Assembly: GCA_947501315.1 (NCBI GenBank)
Contig: CANMXH010000024.1
Span: 1-17,382 of the forward strand
DNA length: 17,382 nucleotides
From: Caulobacteraceae bacterium
Lineage (GTDB): Bacteria; Pseudomonadota; Alphaproteobacteria; Caulobacterales; Caulobacteraceae
Direction of reading: 5' to 3'
Shown here: positions 1 to 7,224 of the stretch, one piece after another
Position numbering within the stretch: the first letter of the stretch is position 1
How the letters are laid out: the number at the start of each line of letters is the position of its first letter
Translations under genes and position numbers: made by a program
Notes under the pieces: model-generated
What the model was told of the DNA's origin: nothing
The model's input: only the letters and a program-made list of their open reading frames with translations
Databases searched by the model: none

Positions 1-60
1 GAGGCGCAGATCGCCCAGATGCTGGCGCGCGCCGTATCGCTGGGCGCGCGCCGGCTCTGA
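1..60 (+). CDS. C-terminal 19 residues of an upstream gene, probably GTA tape-measure protein (partial)
   Basis: The reading frame is open from the window edge and ends in TGA at 58-60. It encodes EAQIAQMLARAVSLGARRL, an amphipathic helical tail. The piece is too short for family recognition by sequence. In GTA clusters the gene immediately before the gp12-like distal tail gene is the tape-measure protein (gp11), which spans the tail tube, and a helical C-terminus would fit. Here a DUF805 gene on the other strand separates it from gp12, and the two convergent genes are only 21 bp apart with no hairpin between them. The assignment rests on position alone. Confidence 0.55.
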   Translation, partial: EAQIAQMLARAVSLGARRL

Positions 61-81
61 GGCGTGGCGGTGGCCGTGCGG

Positions 82-567
82 TCAGTAACCCTTGGGATTG
101 GGTCCGAAGCGGTTTTCACCACGCTGGCTGTCGGCAAGACCGATCCAGAGCAGGAAGCCCAGATTGACCAGCGTCAGCAACCCGAAAAGACCCAGCACGG
201 GTGCGATGAGCGCCAGGATGGCGGCCGGGTCCTCGCGTTCCAGTGCTGCAATATTGCCGATGGCCGCGAAGCCGATCATCCCGATAGCGGCGAATATGCC
301 GACGATGCTGACCACCCAGGGCAGGGCGACCAGCCAGCCGCTCTGACCCATGTCGTGCAGGCGTTTTACGGCGATTGCCAGGTTCGGCCAGATCAGGGCC
401 AGGGAAATCAGGCCGCCGATCAGGGGAAGCCAGCCCGAGACGACTCCGACGCCGAGGCAGATCAGCCAACCGATCCAGAAATGCGAGCGTCGTGTCCGGC
501 CTTCGAACGAAAACAGCAGCTTCTGCCAGTCAAAGCTCTGAATTTGATGGGAATTTTCCGTCGTCAT
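82..567 (-). CDS. DUF805 family inner-membrane protein
   Basis: A 161-residue protein with the hallmarks of DUF805: a short N-terminus ending in FSFEGRTRRSHFW (about residues 19-31), hydrophobic segments at about 32-60, the conserved KRLHDMGQSGW box (68-78), then further hydrophobic stretches at about 80-105 and 120-145 before a polar tail. The molecular function of the family is unknown; members are small multi-pass membrane proteins. I chose ATG 567 because GGGAG (574-578 on the + strand, read in reverse) lies 6 nt upstream. ATGs at 591 and 636 are in frame but lack an SD. The gene runs antisense to the GTA tail operon, between the probable tape-measure stub and gp12, where a gene on the opposite strand is unexpected. 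Its leader carries a stem-loop that pairs the SD (see 574-609). The family call is confident; any role in the GTA is unknown. Confidence 0.88.
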   Translation of the reverse strand: MTTENSHQIQSFDWQKLLFSFEGRTRRSHFWIGWLICLGVGVVSGWLPLIGGLISLALIWPNLAIAVKRLHDMGQSGWLVALPWVVSIVGIFAAIGMIGFAAIGNIAALEREDPAAILALIAPVLGLFGLLTLVNLGFLLWIGLADSQRGENRFGPNPKGY

Positions 568-573
568 ATCGCT

Positions 574-609
574 CTCCCGTGCGTCGGACATTGCGTCCGT
601 GCACGGGAG
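574..609 (-). promoter_or_regulatory. Leader stem-loop covering the DUF805 ribosome binding site
   Basis: The arms 574-582 (CTCCCGTGC) and 601-609 (GCACGGGAG) are perfect 9-bp complements. Inside them 585-589 (CGGAC) pairs with 595-599 (GTCCG), leaving a 2/1-nt internal loop and a 5-nt apical loop. In the - strand transcript the 3' arm contains the GGGAG SD of DUF805, 6 nt before its ATG, so the folded RNA would hide the ribosome site. A palindromic DNA operator (CCGTGCACGG at 597-606) is an alternative reading. The pairing is directly visible; regulation is inferred. Confidence 0.5.
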
Positions 610-680
610 GATGACCGAACGCTGCTCGCCCCACAAGCGAAAGCCGACGCCGGCGGGCCTGCAGCACAGGGAGGAGGCGG

Positions 681-722
681 ATGGCGATTCATGAGGTGAG
701 TTCCCCGCTTTCGCGGGGATGA
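681..722 (+). other. Vestigial duplicate of the gp12 gene start (13-codon ORF)
   Basis: GGGAGG (669-674) precedes ATG 681, and the frame reads MAIHEVSSPLSRG before TGA at 720-722. The first six residues MAIHEV match the start of the intact downstream gene, MSFHEV at 761. The nucleotides around the two starts also match (20 of 30 identical without gaps from 671 and 751, by hand count). From codon 7 the frame enters a palindromic hairpin and stops. It looks like an original or duplicated gp12 start displaced by a small inserted element. It could alternatively be a translated leader peptide. Confidence 0.45.
702..719. repeat. Short palindromic intergenic element (REP-like hairpin)
   Basis: TCCCCGC (702-708), loop TTTC, GCGGGGA (713-719): a perfect 7-bp stem. 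It sits between the two gp12-like starts and is followed by GATGACAAG. This CCCCGC-TTTC-GCGGGG pattern resembles dispersed palindromic units found between genes in many high-GC alphaproteobacteria. The assignment to a repeat family is from memory, and copy number in the genome cannot be judged from one window. It has no T-run, so a terminator role is less likely, and it lies upstream of a gene in the direction of GTA transcription. Confidence 0.5.
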
Positions 723-760
723 CAAGCCAGGAATGACCGGGCGGTGTGCGGGAGGGACGG

Positions 761-1390
761 ATGAGTTTTCACGAGGTGCGGTTGCCCGCGCGGCTGGCGT
801 TTGGATCGACCGGCGGGGTGGAGCGGCGGACGGAGATTGTGACGCTGGGCTCCGGGTTCGAGCGGCGGTCCACGCCCTGGGCACAGGGGCGGCGGCGCTA
901 TCTGATCGGGACGAATCTGCGGTCGCTGGACGACATGGCGGCGCTGACCGGGTTCTTCGAGGCTCGGAGGGGGCGGTTGTTCGGCTTCCGGTTCCGGGAT
1001 TTCGCGGACTGCAAGTCCTGCGCGCCGGGGGCGGCGATCGGTCCGCTGGATCAGGTTCTGGGGGCGGGTGACGGGACGCGGACGGTGTTCTCCCTGATCA
1101 AACGCTACGGTGCCGGGATCGATGCGCCGGAGCGGCGGATCACCAAGCCGGTCGGGGGAACGGTGCGGATTGCGGTTGCAGGGGTCGAACTGCCGGTGTC
1201 GGGGTTCGTGATCGATACGACGACGGGCAAGGCCCGCCTGGCGGCCGCGCCCGGCAGGGGGGCTGTTGTGACGGCCGGGTTCGAATTCGACACCCCGGTG
1301 CGGTTCGACGCCGACCGGATCGAGGTCACGCTGGAGAGTTTCGACGCAGGACGGATGGCGGCCGTGCCGCTGATCGAGGTGCGGGTCTAG
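761..1390 (+). CDS. GTA distal tail protein, gp12-like (DUF2460/TIGR02217)
   Basis: A 209-residue protein beginning MSFHEVRLP, the usual opening of this family. The conserved block FFEARRGRLFGFRFRDFADCKSC lies at about residues 65-87, followed by a beta-rich C-terminal half with TKPVGGTVRIAV. In the Rhodobacter GTA the homologue forms the distal tail ring that connects the tail tube to the hub. ATG 761 is chosen because GGAGGG (751-756) lies just upstream; an in-frame GTG at 746 has no SD. The stop is 3 nt before the hub gene, so the four tail-tip genes behave as one transcript. The region just upstream is abnormal: a duplicated start and a hairpin element lie at 669-722. Confidence 0.9.
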   Translation: MSFHEVRLPARLAFGSTGGVERRTEIVTLGSGFERRSTPWAQGRRRYLIGTNLRSLDDMAALTGFFEARRGRLFGFRFRDFADCKSCAPGAAIGPLDQVLGAGDGTRTVFSLIKRYGAGIDAPERRITKPVGGTVRIAVAGVELPVSGFVIDTTTGKARLAAAPGRGAVVTAGFEFDTPVRFDADRIEVTLESFDAGRMAAVPLIEVRV

Positions 1391-1393
1391 GCC

Positions 1394-2047
1394 ATGAGAA
1401 CCATACCGACCGAACTGGCCGCCCGCATCGAAAGCGGGGCGGCGATGCTTTGTCATGCCTGGGTGCTGCGACGGACCGACGGGCTGGAATTGGGGTTCAC
1501 CGATCATGACCGGGACCTGACCATTGAGGGCGTGACCTGCCGGGCGGCGAGCGGCTGGTCGACGGGTGCGGCGGACAGCGCCGTGGGGCTGAGTGCCGGT
1601 TCGGCGGCGGTCGCAGGCGGGCTGGACGATGCCGCGATCACCGGGGCGGACATCGAGGCCGGCCTCTATGACGGGGCGTCGGTGGCGCTGTGGCGGGTGG
1701 ACTGGGATCGCCCGGATCTGCGGGTCAGGCTGTGGACGGCGACGCTGGCCCGGATCCGGCGCGAGGGGGCCGGGTTCCGTGCGGAACTGGAAGGGCCGCT
1801 GGCGAAACTGGAGCGGGTCGTCGGCCGAACCTGTGGCCGGGGGTGCGATGCGATCCTCGGAGACCGGCGATGTGGCGTTGATCCGGACGCCTTTCCCGGC
1901 CTGACCTGTGACAAGCGCTGGGCGACCTGCGTCGGGACCTTTTCCAATGGCGCCAACTTCCAGGGCTTTCCGGATATTCCGGGCGACGACTTCCTGACCG
2001 CGACGCCGGTCGAGGGGGGACGCCATGACGGCGGGAGCCGGCGATGA
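1394..2047 (+). CDS. GTA hub protein, gp13-like (DUF2163 + BR0599-type C-terminus, TIGR02218), compact form
   Basis: A 217-residue baseplate hub protein. The N-terminal DUF2163 domain (about 1-165) shows the opening RTIPTELAARIESGAAMLC, then GFTDHDRDLT (34-43) and CDAILGDRRCGVD (151-163). The C-terminal signature CDKRWATC...FSNGANFQGFPDIPGDDF (172-200) is that of the phage BR0599 domain. Five cysteines (147, 151, 160, 172, 179) are candidates for metal or iron-sulfur binding; I recall the Rhodobacter hub carrying an Fe-S cluster. Homologues I remember are about 275-300 residues, with a beta-rich stretch of roughly 65-75 residues between RCGVD and the CDK motif. Here only eight residues join them, with no frameshift. 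The C-terminus after 202 is short and polar and overlaps the next gene by 4 nt (ATGA), indicating translational coupling. Confidence 0.9.
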   Translation: MRTIPTELAARIESGAAMLCHAWVLRRTDGLELGFTDHDRDLTIEGVTCRAASGWSTGAADSAVGLSAGSAAVAGGLDDAAITGADIEAGLYDGASVALWRVDWDRPDLRVRLWTATLARIRREGAGFRAELEGPLAKLERVVGRTCGRGCDAILGDRRCGVDPDAFPGLTCDKRWATCVGTFSNGANFQGFPDIPGDDFLTATPVEGGRHDGGSRR

Positions 2048-2496
2048 GGGCCGCGATCGTGGCGGCGGCGCGCGGATGGCTGGGCACACCCTACCGGCAT
2101 CAAGCGAGTGTGCGGGGCGAGGGGGCGGACTGTCTGGGTCTGATACGCGGGGTGTGGCGCGAGTTGATCGGCCCCGAGCCCGAGGCCCCGCCGCCCTACC
2201 GGCCCGACTGGGCCGAGGTCGGCGGCGAGGAGACCCTGCTGGCGGCGGCGCGGCGGTGGTTCAAGGAGATACCCGTGGAGGCGGCGTTTGCGGGTGACGT
2301 GCTGCTGTTCCGCATGGCTCCCGGATGTCCGGCCAAACATTGCGCGATCCTGAGCGACATGACCGGTGCCGAGCCGAGGATGATCCACGCCTACTGGGGG
2401 CGGTCGGTGGTGGAAAGCTGGATGGGCTCGTGGTGGCGTCGAAGGCTGGTCGCGGCCTTTCGCCTGCCCGGCGTTGAACCTGTGGGAGAGTTCTGA
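2044..2496 (+). CDS. GTA cell-wall peptidase, gp14-like (NlpC/P60, TIGR02219)
   Basis: A 150-residue NlpC/P60-fold cysteine peptidase. The N-terminal helix AAARGWLGTPYRHQ is followed by the nucleophile in GADCLGLIRG (Cys30). The catalytic histidine is in KHCAIL (His99), and a third polar residue is likely His114 in IHAYW. GTA and phage-tail members of this family cleave stem peptides of peptidoglycan so that DNA can pass the recipient wall. The length is normal for a single-domain tail peptidase with no signal peptide, as expected for a protein packaged in the tail. The start overlaps the hub gene stop by 4 nt and the stop lies 2 nt before gp15. All catalytic elements are present, so the product looks functional. 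Confidence 0.92.
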   Translation: MRAAIVAAARGWLGTPYRHQASVRGEGADCLGLIRGVWRELIGPEPEAPPPYRPDWAEVGGEETLLAAARRWFKEIPVEAAFAGDVLLFRMAPGCPAKHCAILSDMTGAEPRMIHAYWGRSVVESWMGSWWRRRLVAAFRLPGVEPVGEF

Positions 2497-2498
2497 CC

Positions 2499-5400
2499 AT
2501 GGCGCAGATGATCCTGGGTACGGTCGGCCAGGCGATCGGAGGACCGGTCGGGGCCGTCATCGGGGCCAGCCTTGGACGGGTTGTCGACCAGGGGGTGATT
2601 TCCGCTCTTGAGCCCGCGCGGCAGCGGGGGCCGCGGCTGGAGACGCTGAAGGTGCAGGGCTCGGCGGAGGGCGCGCCCATGGCCTGTGTGTTCGGGCGTG
2701 CGCGGGTGACGGGCCAGGTGATCTGGGCCGCGCGCTTCCTCGAGGGGCGCCGGACCTCATCCGTCGGCAAGGGCGGACCGCGGACAGTGGAATACGACTA
2801 TTCGTTGAGCTTCGCCGTGGCCCTGTGCGAGGGCGAGATCGACGGGATCGGCCGGGTCTGGGCGGACGGGCAGCCGATGGATCTTTCGGGCGTGACGATG
2901 CGGTTGCACAGGGGCGGTGCCGGGCAGACGCCGGATCCGCTGATCGAGGCCGTGGAGGGGACCGCACCGGCCTATCGGGGCACGGCCTATGTGGTGTTCG
3001 AGGACTTGCCGCTGGGGCCCTATGGCAACCGGCCGCCACAACTGGGGTTCGAGGTATTCCGTCGGGCGCGCGGGACGGCACCCCGGCTGGAAGACCGGCT
3101 GGAGGGGGTTTGTCTGATACCGGGGGCCGGAGAGTTCGTTCTCGCGACCGAAAGGATCATGCGGCGCGACGGCCTGACCCGCACCACAGCGGAAAATCTG
3201 CATACGGGTGAGGGGCGGACGGACCTGGCGGCCTCGCTGGATCAACTTCAGGCGCAGTGCCCGAACCTCAAGCGGGTCAGTCTGGTGGTCGGCTGGTTCG
3301 GCAATGATCTGCGGGCGGGGCATTGCACCATCCGGCCCGGGGTCGAGCGGATCGACAAGGCGACGGAGCCCCTGCGCTGGTCGGTGGCGGGACTGGGACG
3401 GACCGGGGCGCATCGGATCTCGCAGAGCGGCGGGGGTCCCGCCTATGGCGGAACGCCATCGGACGAGACCGTGCGTCAGGCCGTGGCAGAGCTGAAGTCG
3501 CGCGGGCTGGAGGTCACCCTCTACCCGTTCCTGTTCATGGATGTGCCGGCGGGGAACGGCTTGCCGGATCCGTACGGAGGGCCGGGCCAGGCGGCCTATC
3601 CCTGGCGGGGGCGCGTTACGGGTCCTGACGGCGAAGGCGCTGCGGCGAAGGTTGCTGCGATGTTCGGGACGGCCGGCGGCTGGGGGCTGCGGCGGTTCGC
3701 GCTGCATTATGCCGCCCTGGCGGCGGAAACAGGGGCTGACGGGCTGTTGATCGGCTCCGAGATGCGCGGGCTGACGATGATGCGGGATGCAGGCGGTGCG
3801 TTTCCTGCGGTGGCGGGGTTCCGGGCGCTGGCGGCGGACTGCCGGGCGGTCGTCGGGCCCGGGGTCTCGCTCAGCTATGCGGCGGACTGGTCAGAGTATG
3901 CGGGCGTGCGGCGCGGGGGCGAGGTGTTGTTCCACCTCGATCCGCTGTGGGCCGATCCGGATATCGACTACGTCGGGATCGACTGGTACCCGCCGCTGGG
4001 AGACTGGCGGGCGGGTGACGGGGGCCTGGACAGCGCCGCCTTCGCCGGGCCGGACGATCCCGCCTATCTGGCCATGCAGGTGGCGGGCGGCGAGGGGTAT
4101 GACTGGTTCTACGCCACCGACGCGGACCGGTCGGCGCAGGTCCGGACCCCGATCGCGGACACGGCGCACGGCGAGGACCGGGTCTTCCGGATCAAGGACC
4201 TGAAGGGCTGGTGGGCCAATGTGCACCATGACCGGCCGGGGGGTCTGAGACGCGCGACGCCGACCGACTGGGTCGCCGGGATGAAGCCGGTCCGGTTGAC
4301 GGAGTTCGGTTGCGCGGCCGTGGACCGGGGCGGCAATGCCCCGAACCTGTTCCAGGATCCAAAGAGCGCTGAAAATGCCCTGCCGCCGTTCTCGACCGGC
4401 GCGCGGGACGACCGGATGCAGCGACGGGCCCTGGAGGCGGTGCTGGGGCATTTTGCCGGGGCCGACAACAATCCGGTCTCGCCGGTCTATGGCAGGCCCA
4501 TGGTCGAGGCGGCGGATGTCTGGTGCTGGGATGCGCGACCCTGGCCGGCGTTTCCCGCGCTGGCGGATGTCTGGGCTGATGCGGGCGCCTGGCGCACCGG
4601 CCACTGGCTGAACGGGCGACTGGCCGGCGAGACGCGCGACCTGATCGCAGCGGTCCTCGGGCGTGGCGGACTGGCCGAGGATGAGTTCGAAGTCTGTGCC
4701 ACGGCGGATGCGGTGCAGGGCTACATCATCGACCGGCCCATGCGGACAAGGGATGCGCTTGAGCCGCTGCTGGCCGGCCTGGGCCTGATCGCGGCGGAAC
4801 GGGACGGCCGGGTTGCGGTCATGGATGACGGCGCCACGACCAACGCTGTGCTGACGGCGGAGGCCATGGCCTTGCCGGATGAAGGCGAGAGCCTGAAGGC
4901 CGAGCGGGTCCTGGAGCTGAAGCCGGGTACGGCCCGGGTGCGCTATATTGACGGTGACGCGGGGTATCAGACGGGTGCGGCGGTCGTGCGGGCAGAGGGT
5001 GAGGGCGGCTGCGTCGACCTTGACCTGCCGGCCGTGTGTTCGGGTGCGCTGGCGCGGGCGGCTGCCGAGCGCGCCCTCGTGGCCGGGGGAAAGGACCGGC
5101 TGGTGGTGATGCCGGGCCCGTTGCAGGCCCTGGCGCTGGAGCCGGGCGATACGGTGACGGTCGAGGGTCGGAGCGGCGGTTGGCGGATCATGCGGCTGGA
5201 CATGGATGAGGTGCCGTCGGCGGTGCTGGAGCCGGTTTCGGTGGTCCGGGTCGGCGAGGATCATGGACGGCCGGCCTCGGGCGAGGCGTCGCGCGTTTCC
5301 GGTGCGCCTTTCCTGCGGATCATGGAACTGCCGCCGCTGATCGGGGCCGAGGATGATGGTCGGCCGATTGTGGTCGTGGCGAGCGATCCCTGGCGGCCCA

Positions 5401-6221
5401 TGCGTGTGTTCGCCGGGGTGGATGCAACGGCGCTGACGGTGCGGGGCGATGTCGCCCGGCCGGCAACCGTCGGAGTGCTGGTCGAGGCGCTGGGGGCCGG
5501 TGTGCGGCATCGTTGGGACACGGTGAATACCCTGCTGGTCCGGATCGAGGGGCGGGCACCGGAGAGCCGTTCGGACGCTGCGATATTCGCCGGTGGCAAT
5601 GCTGTGGCGATCGAGACCGCTGCGGGTTGGGAGCTGGTGCAGTTCCGGTCGGCGACCCTGGTCGGTGACGGGGTCTGGCAGCTGACCGGCCTGTTGCGGG
5701 GGCAGCAGGGAACGGAGGCCCGGGGCGCGGCGAGTGGGTCGGTCGTGGTGGTCCTGGATCAGGCCCCGGCCCGGGCGGACTCGTCCCGGGCCGAGCGGGG
5801 CCTGCCGTTGATCTGGCGGGCCGGGCCCGCGGGCGGACCCGCCGGGGGAACAGGTGTGAGCGAGGTCGGGTTCACAGTCACCGGGCTGAATGAGCGGCCC
5901 TGGTCGCCGGCGCACCTGCGGGCGAGGGTGCGAGCGGACGGGGGCTTCGACCTCGGCTGGATCGCGCGGTCCCGGATTGACGGGGATCGCTGGGATGACG
6001 AGGCATTGGCGTCCGTGTCGCCGCGCTTTCGCATTCGGGTGCTGGACGGAGCGGACGAGAAACGGACGTTCGAGGTCGGGACGGACGCGGCCACCTATCC
6101 CGCCGCCGACCGGGCCGTGGACTTTCCGGCCGGACTGGACGCGGAGTCTCGCATAGCCCTGGCGCAATGGGGCGACGGCTACGGCTGGGGGCGTGAGGCG
6201 TCTGTTGCTCTCAGGGCCTGA
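2499..6221 (+). CDS. GTA 'megatron' baseplate protein, gp15-like (GTA TIM-barrel + phage-tail domains)
   Basis: A 1240-residue protein, close to the roughly 1300 residues of the Rhodobacter homologue. The N-terminus (MAQMILGTVGQAIGGPVGAV) is hydrophobic and glycine-rich. Residues about 20-210 form the first tail domain. A glycoside-hydrolase-like TIM barrel follows at about 220-690: GSEMRGLT with Glu421, DYVGIDWYPPL near 490, TEFGCAAVDRGGNAPNLF with Glu602, and DVWCWDARPWPAFP near 670. The two glutamates sit where catalytic acids are expected. A phage-tail_3-like domain (GYIIDRPMRTRDALEPLL, about 740-900) and a beta-rich C-terminal half complete it. In the Rhodobacter GTA the trimeric protein closes the tail tip and may bind or cut cell-surface glycans. 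GGGAGAG (2484-2490) precedes the start. The reading frame is uninterrupted over 3.7 kb, arguing that the cluster is under selection. Confidence 0.93.
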   Translation: MAQMILGTVGQAIGGPVGAVIGASLGRVVDQGVISALEPARQRGPRLETLKVQGSAEGAPMACVFGRARVTGQVIWAARFLEGRRTSSVGKGGPRTVEYDYSLSFAVALCEGEIDGIGRVWADGQPMDLSGVTMRLHRGGAGQTPDPLIEAVEGTAPAYRGTAYVVFEDLPLGPYGNRPPQLGFEVFRRARGTAPRLEDRLEGVCLIPGAGEFVLATERIMRRDGLTRTTAENLHTGEGRTDLAASLDQLQAQCPNLKRVSLVVGWFGNDLRAGHCTIRPGVERIDKATEPLRWSVAGLGRTGAHRISQSGGGPAYGGTPSDETVRQAVAELKSRGLEVTLYPFLFMDVPAGNGLPDPYGGPGQAAYPWRGRVTGPDGEGAAAKVAAMFGTAGGWGLRRFALHYAALAAETGADGLLIGSEMRGLTMMRDAGGAFPAVAGFRALAADCRAVVGPGVSLSYAADWSEYAGVRRGGEVLFHLDPLWADPDIDYVGIDWYPPLGDWRAGDGGLDSAAFAGPDDPAYLAMQVAGGEGYDWFYATDADRSAQVRTPIADTAHGEDRVFRIKDLKGWWANVHHDRPGGLRRATPTDWVAGMKPVRLTEFGCAAVDRGGNAPNLFQDPKSAENALPPFSTGARDDRMQRRALEAVLGHFAGADNNPVSPVYGRPMVEAADVWCWDARPWPAFPALADVWADAGAWRTGHWLNGRLAGETRDLIAAVLGRGGLAEDEFEVCATADAVQGYIIDRPMRTRDALEPLLAGLGLIAAERDGRVAVMDDGATTNAVLTAEAMALPDEGESLKAERVLELKPGTARVRYIDGDAGYQTGAAVVRAEGEGGCVDLDLPAVCSGALARAAAERALVAGGKDRLVVMPGPLQALALEPGDTVTVEGRSGGWRIMRLDMDEVPSAVLEPVSVVRVGEDHGRPASGEASRVSGAPFLRIMELPPLIGAEDDGRPIVVVASDPWRPMRVFAGVDATALTVRGDVARPATVGVLVEALGAGVRHRWDTVNTLLVRIEGRAPESRSDAAIFAGGNAVAIETAAGWELVQFRSATLVGDGVWQLTGLLRGQQGTEARGAASGSVVVVLDQAPARADSSRAERGLPLIWRAGPAGGPAGGTGVSEVGFTVTGLNERPWSPAHLRARVRADGGFDLGWIARSRIDGDRWDDEALASVSPRFRIRVLDGADEKRTFEVGTDAATYPAADRAVDFPAGLDAESRIALAQWGDGYGWGREASVALRA

Positions 6222-6226
6222 TTTGC

Positions 6227-6256
6227 GCATCGCCCTTTGCGCGGCGCACGCGATGC
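6227..6256. terminator. Inverted repeat after the GTA operon, possible terminator
   Basis: GCATCGC (6227-6233) and GCGATGC (6250-6256) are perfect complements separated by a 16-nt GC-rich loop, starting 5 nt after the gp15 stop. There is no clear T-run downstream (the sequence continues CCTAACTGACG), so it would be a weak intrinsic terminator at best. It may instead mark the boundary between the GTA operon and the dnaJ-serC group. Confidence 0.3.
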
Positions 6257-6297
6257 CCTAACTGACGATCTCGGCCTTTGATGGAGCGGTATTCGAC

Positions 6298-7224
6298 GTG
6301 GCGGGCGATCCCTACAAGGAACTGGGCGTTTCGAGGGGCGCAAGCGCGGACGAAATCAAGAAGGCGTTCCGCAAGCTCGCCAAGGAACTGCATCCTGACA
6401 AGAACCCCGGCAATACGGTCGCCGACGAGCGGTTCAAGCGGATCACGGCCGCTTTCGACCTGCTGGGGGACAAGGACAAGCGGGCGAAATTCGACCGGGG
6501 CGAGATCGACGCGGACGGGCGTGAGCAGTTCCGCGGTTTCGGCGGCGGCGGCCCCGGCAGTGCGCGAGGCGGTTCGGGCGGGAATCCGTTCGGCCAGGGC
6601 GGTGCCCGGCAGCAGGGCTTCGAGAATATCGATCTGGACGAGCTGTTCGGCGGCATGTTCGGCGGCGGCGCGCGCCCGGGGGGTGCCCGGCCCGGGGGCT
6701 TTGCGGCGAAGGGGCAAGACGTCAAGGCGACGCTGGAAATCAGTCTGGAAGACTCGATCTCGGGTGCCACGCGACGCATCCAGTTTTCGGATGGGCGGAT
6801 GCTGGATGTGGCGATCCCGAAGGGGGCCGGCGACGGCCAGACGATACGGCTCAAGGGCCAGGGCGCACCGGGCCGGGGTGGCCCCCCCGGCGACGCCCTG
6901 ATAGAGTTGAAGTTGGCGAAACATCCAGTTTTCACCCAGGACGGCGCGGACCTGACGATGGATCAGCCCCTGGCGCTTTATGACGCGGTACTGGGCGGCA
7001 AGGTTCCGGTTCGCACGCCGGAGGGGACGGTCAGCATGACCATCCCGGCCGGTTCCAGCTCGGGCAAGGTGCTGAGGCTGAAGGGGCGGGGTGCGTTTGC
7101 CGACGGCAGGCGTGGCGACCTGCTGGCGAAACTCATGATCATCCTGCCGGAGGACAGCGCGGCGCTGGTGAAGCTGGCGCAGGGCGTGCGCGACAAGGGG
7201 CCGATAAGGCCGTTTCGCGACTGA
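6298..7224 (+). CDS. DnaJ-family co-chaperone, CbpA type (no zinc finger)
   Basis: A 308-residue J-domain protein. The J domain occupies about 1-68 with an intact HPD motif (32-34) in KELHPDKNPGN, which stimulates the ATPase of DnaK. A Gly/Phe-rich linker follows (about 78-115, with runs such as GFGGGGPG). Two beta-sandwich client-binding domains lie at about 120-290, opening DVKATLEISLEDSISGATRR. The CXXCXGXG zinc-finger repeats of true DnaJ are absent, so this is a class B (CbpA-like) protein. The start is GTG 6298, the only candidate that begins the J domain correctly; a weak GGAG lies 11 nt upstream. The stop TGA overlaps the serC ATG by one base, so the two genes are probably translationally coupled. 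It follows the GTA operon by 76 bp but need not belong to it. Confidence 0.9.
   Translation: MAGDPYKELGVSRGASADEIKKAFRKLAKELHPDKNPGNTVADERFKRITAAFDLLGDKDKRAKFDRGEIDADGREQFRGFGGGGPGSARGGSGGNPFGQGGARQQGFENIDLDELFGGMFGGGARPGGARPGGFAAKGQDVKATLEISLEDSISGATRRIQFSDGRMLDVAIPKGAGDGQTIRLKGQGAPGRGGPPGDALIELKLAKHPVFTQDGADLTMDQPLALYDAVLGGKVPVRTPEGTVSMTIPAGSSSGKVLRLKGRGAFADGRRGDLLAKLMIILPEDSAALVKLAQGVRDKGPIRPFRD

Noticed and set aside
64..699. A 211-codon + strand frame opposite DUF805
   Set aside because: It is rich in Asp/Gln/Ala with no motif, while the - strand frame shows the DUF805 signature and membrane segments.
689..2089. A 466-codon - strand open frame opposite gp12 and the hub gene
   Set aside because: Low-complexity Pro/Arg/Gln composition and no recognisable motif; both + strand genes have SDs and family signatures.
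3891..6230. A 779-codon open frame antisense to the megatron gene
   Set aside because: Composition is proline/arginine/histidine-rich without any domain, typical of the antisense shadow of a GC-rich gene; the + strand frame has clear family motifs.
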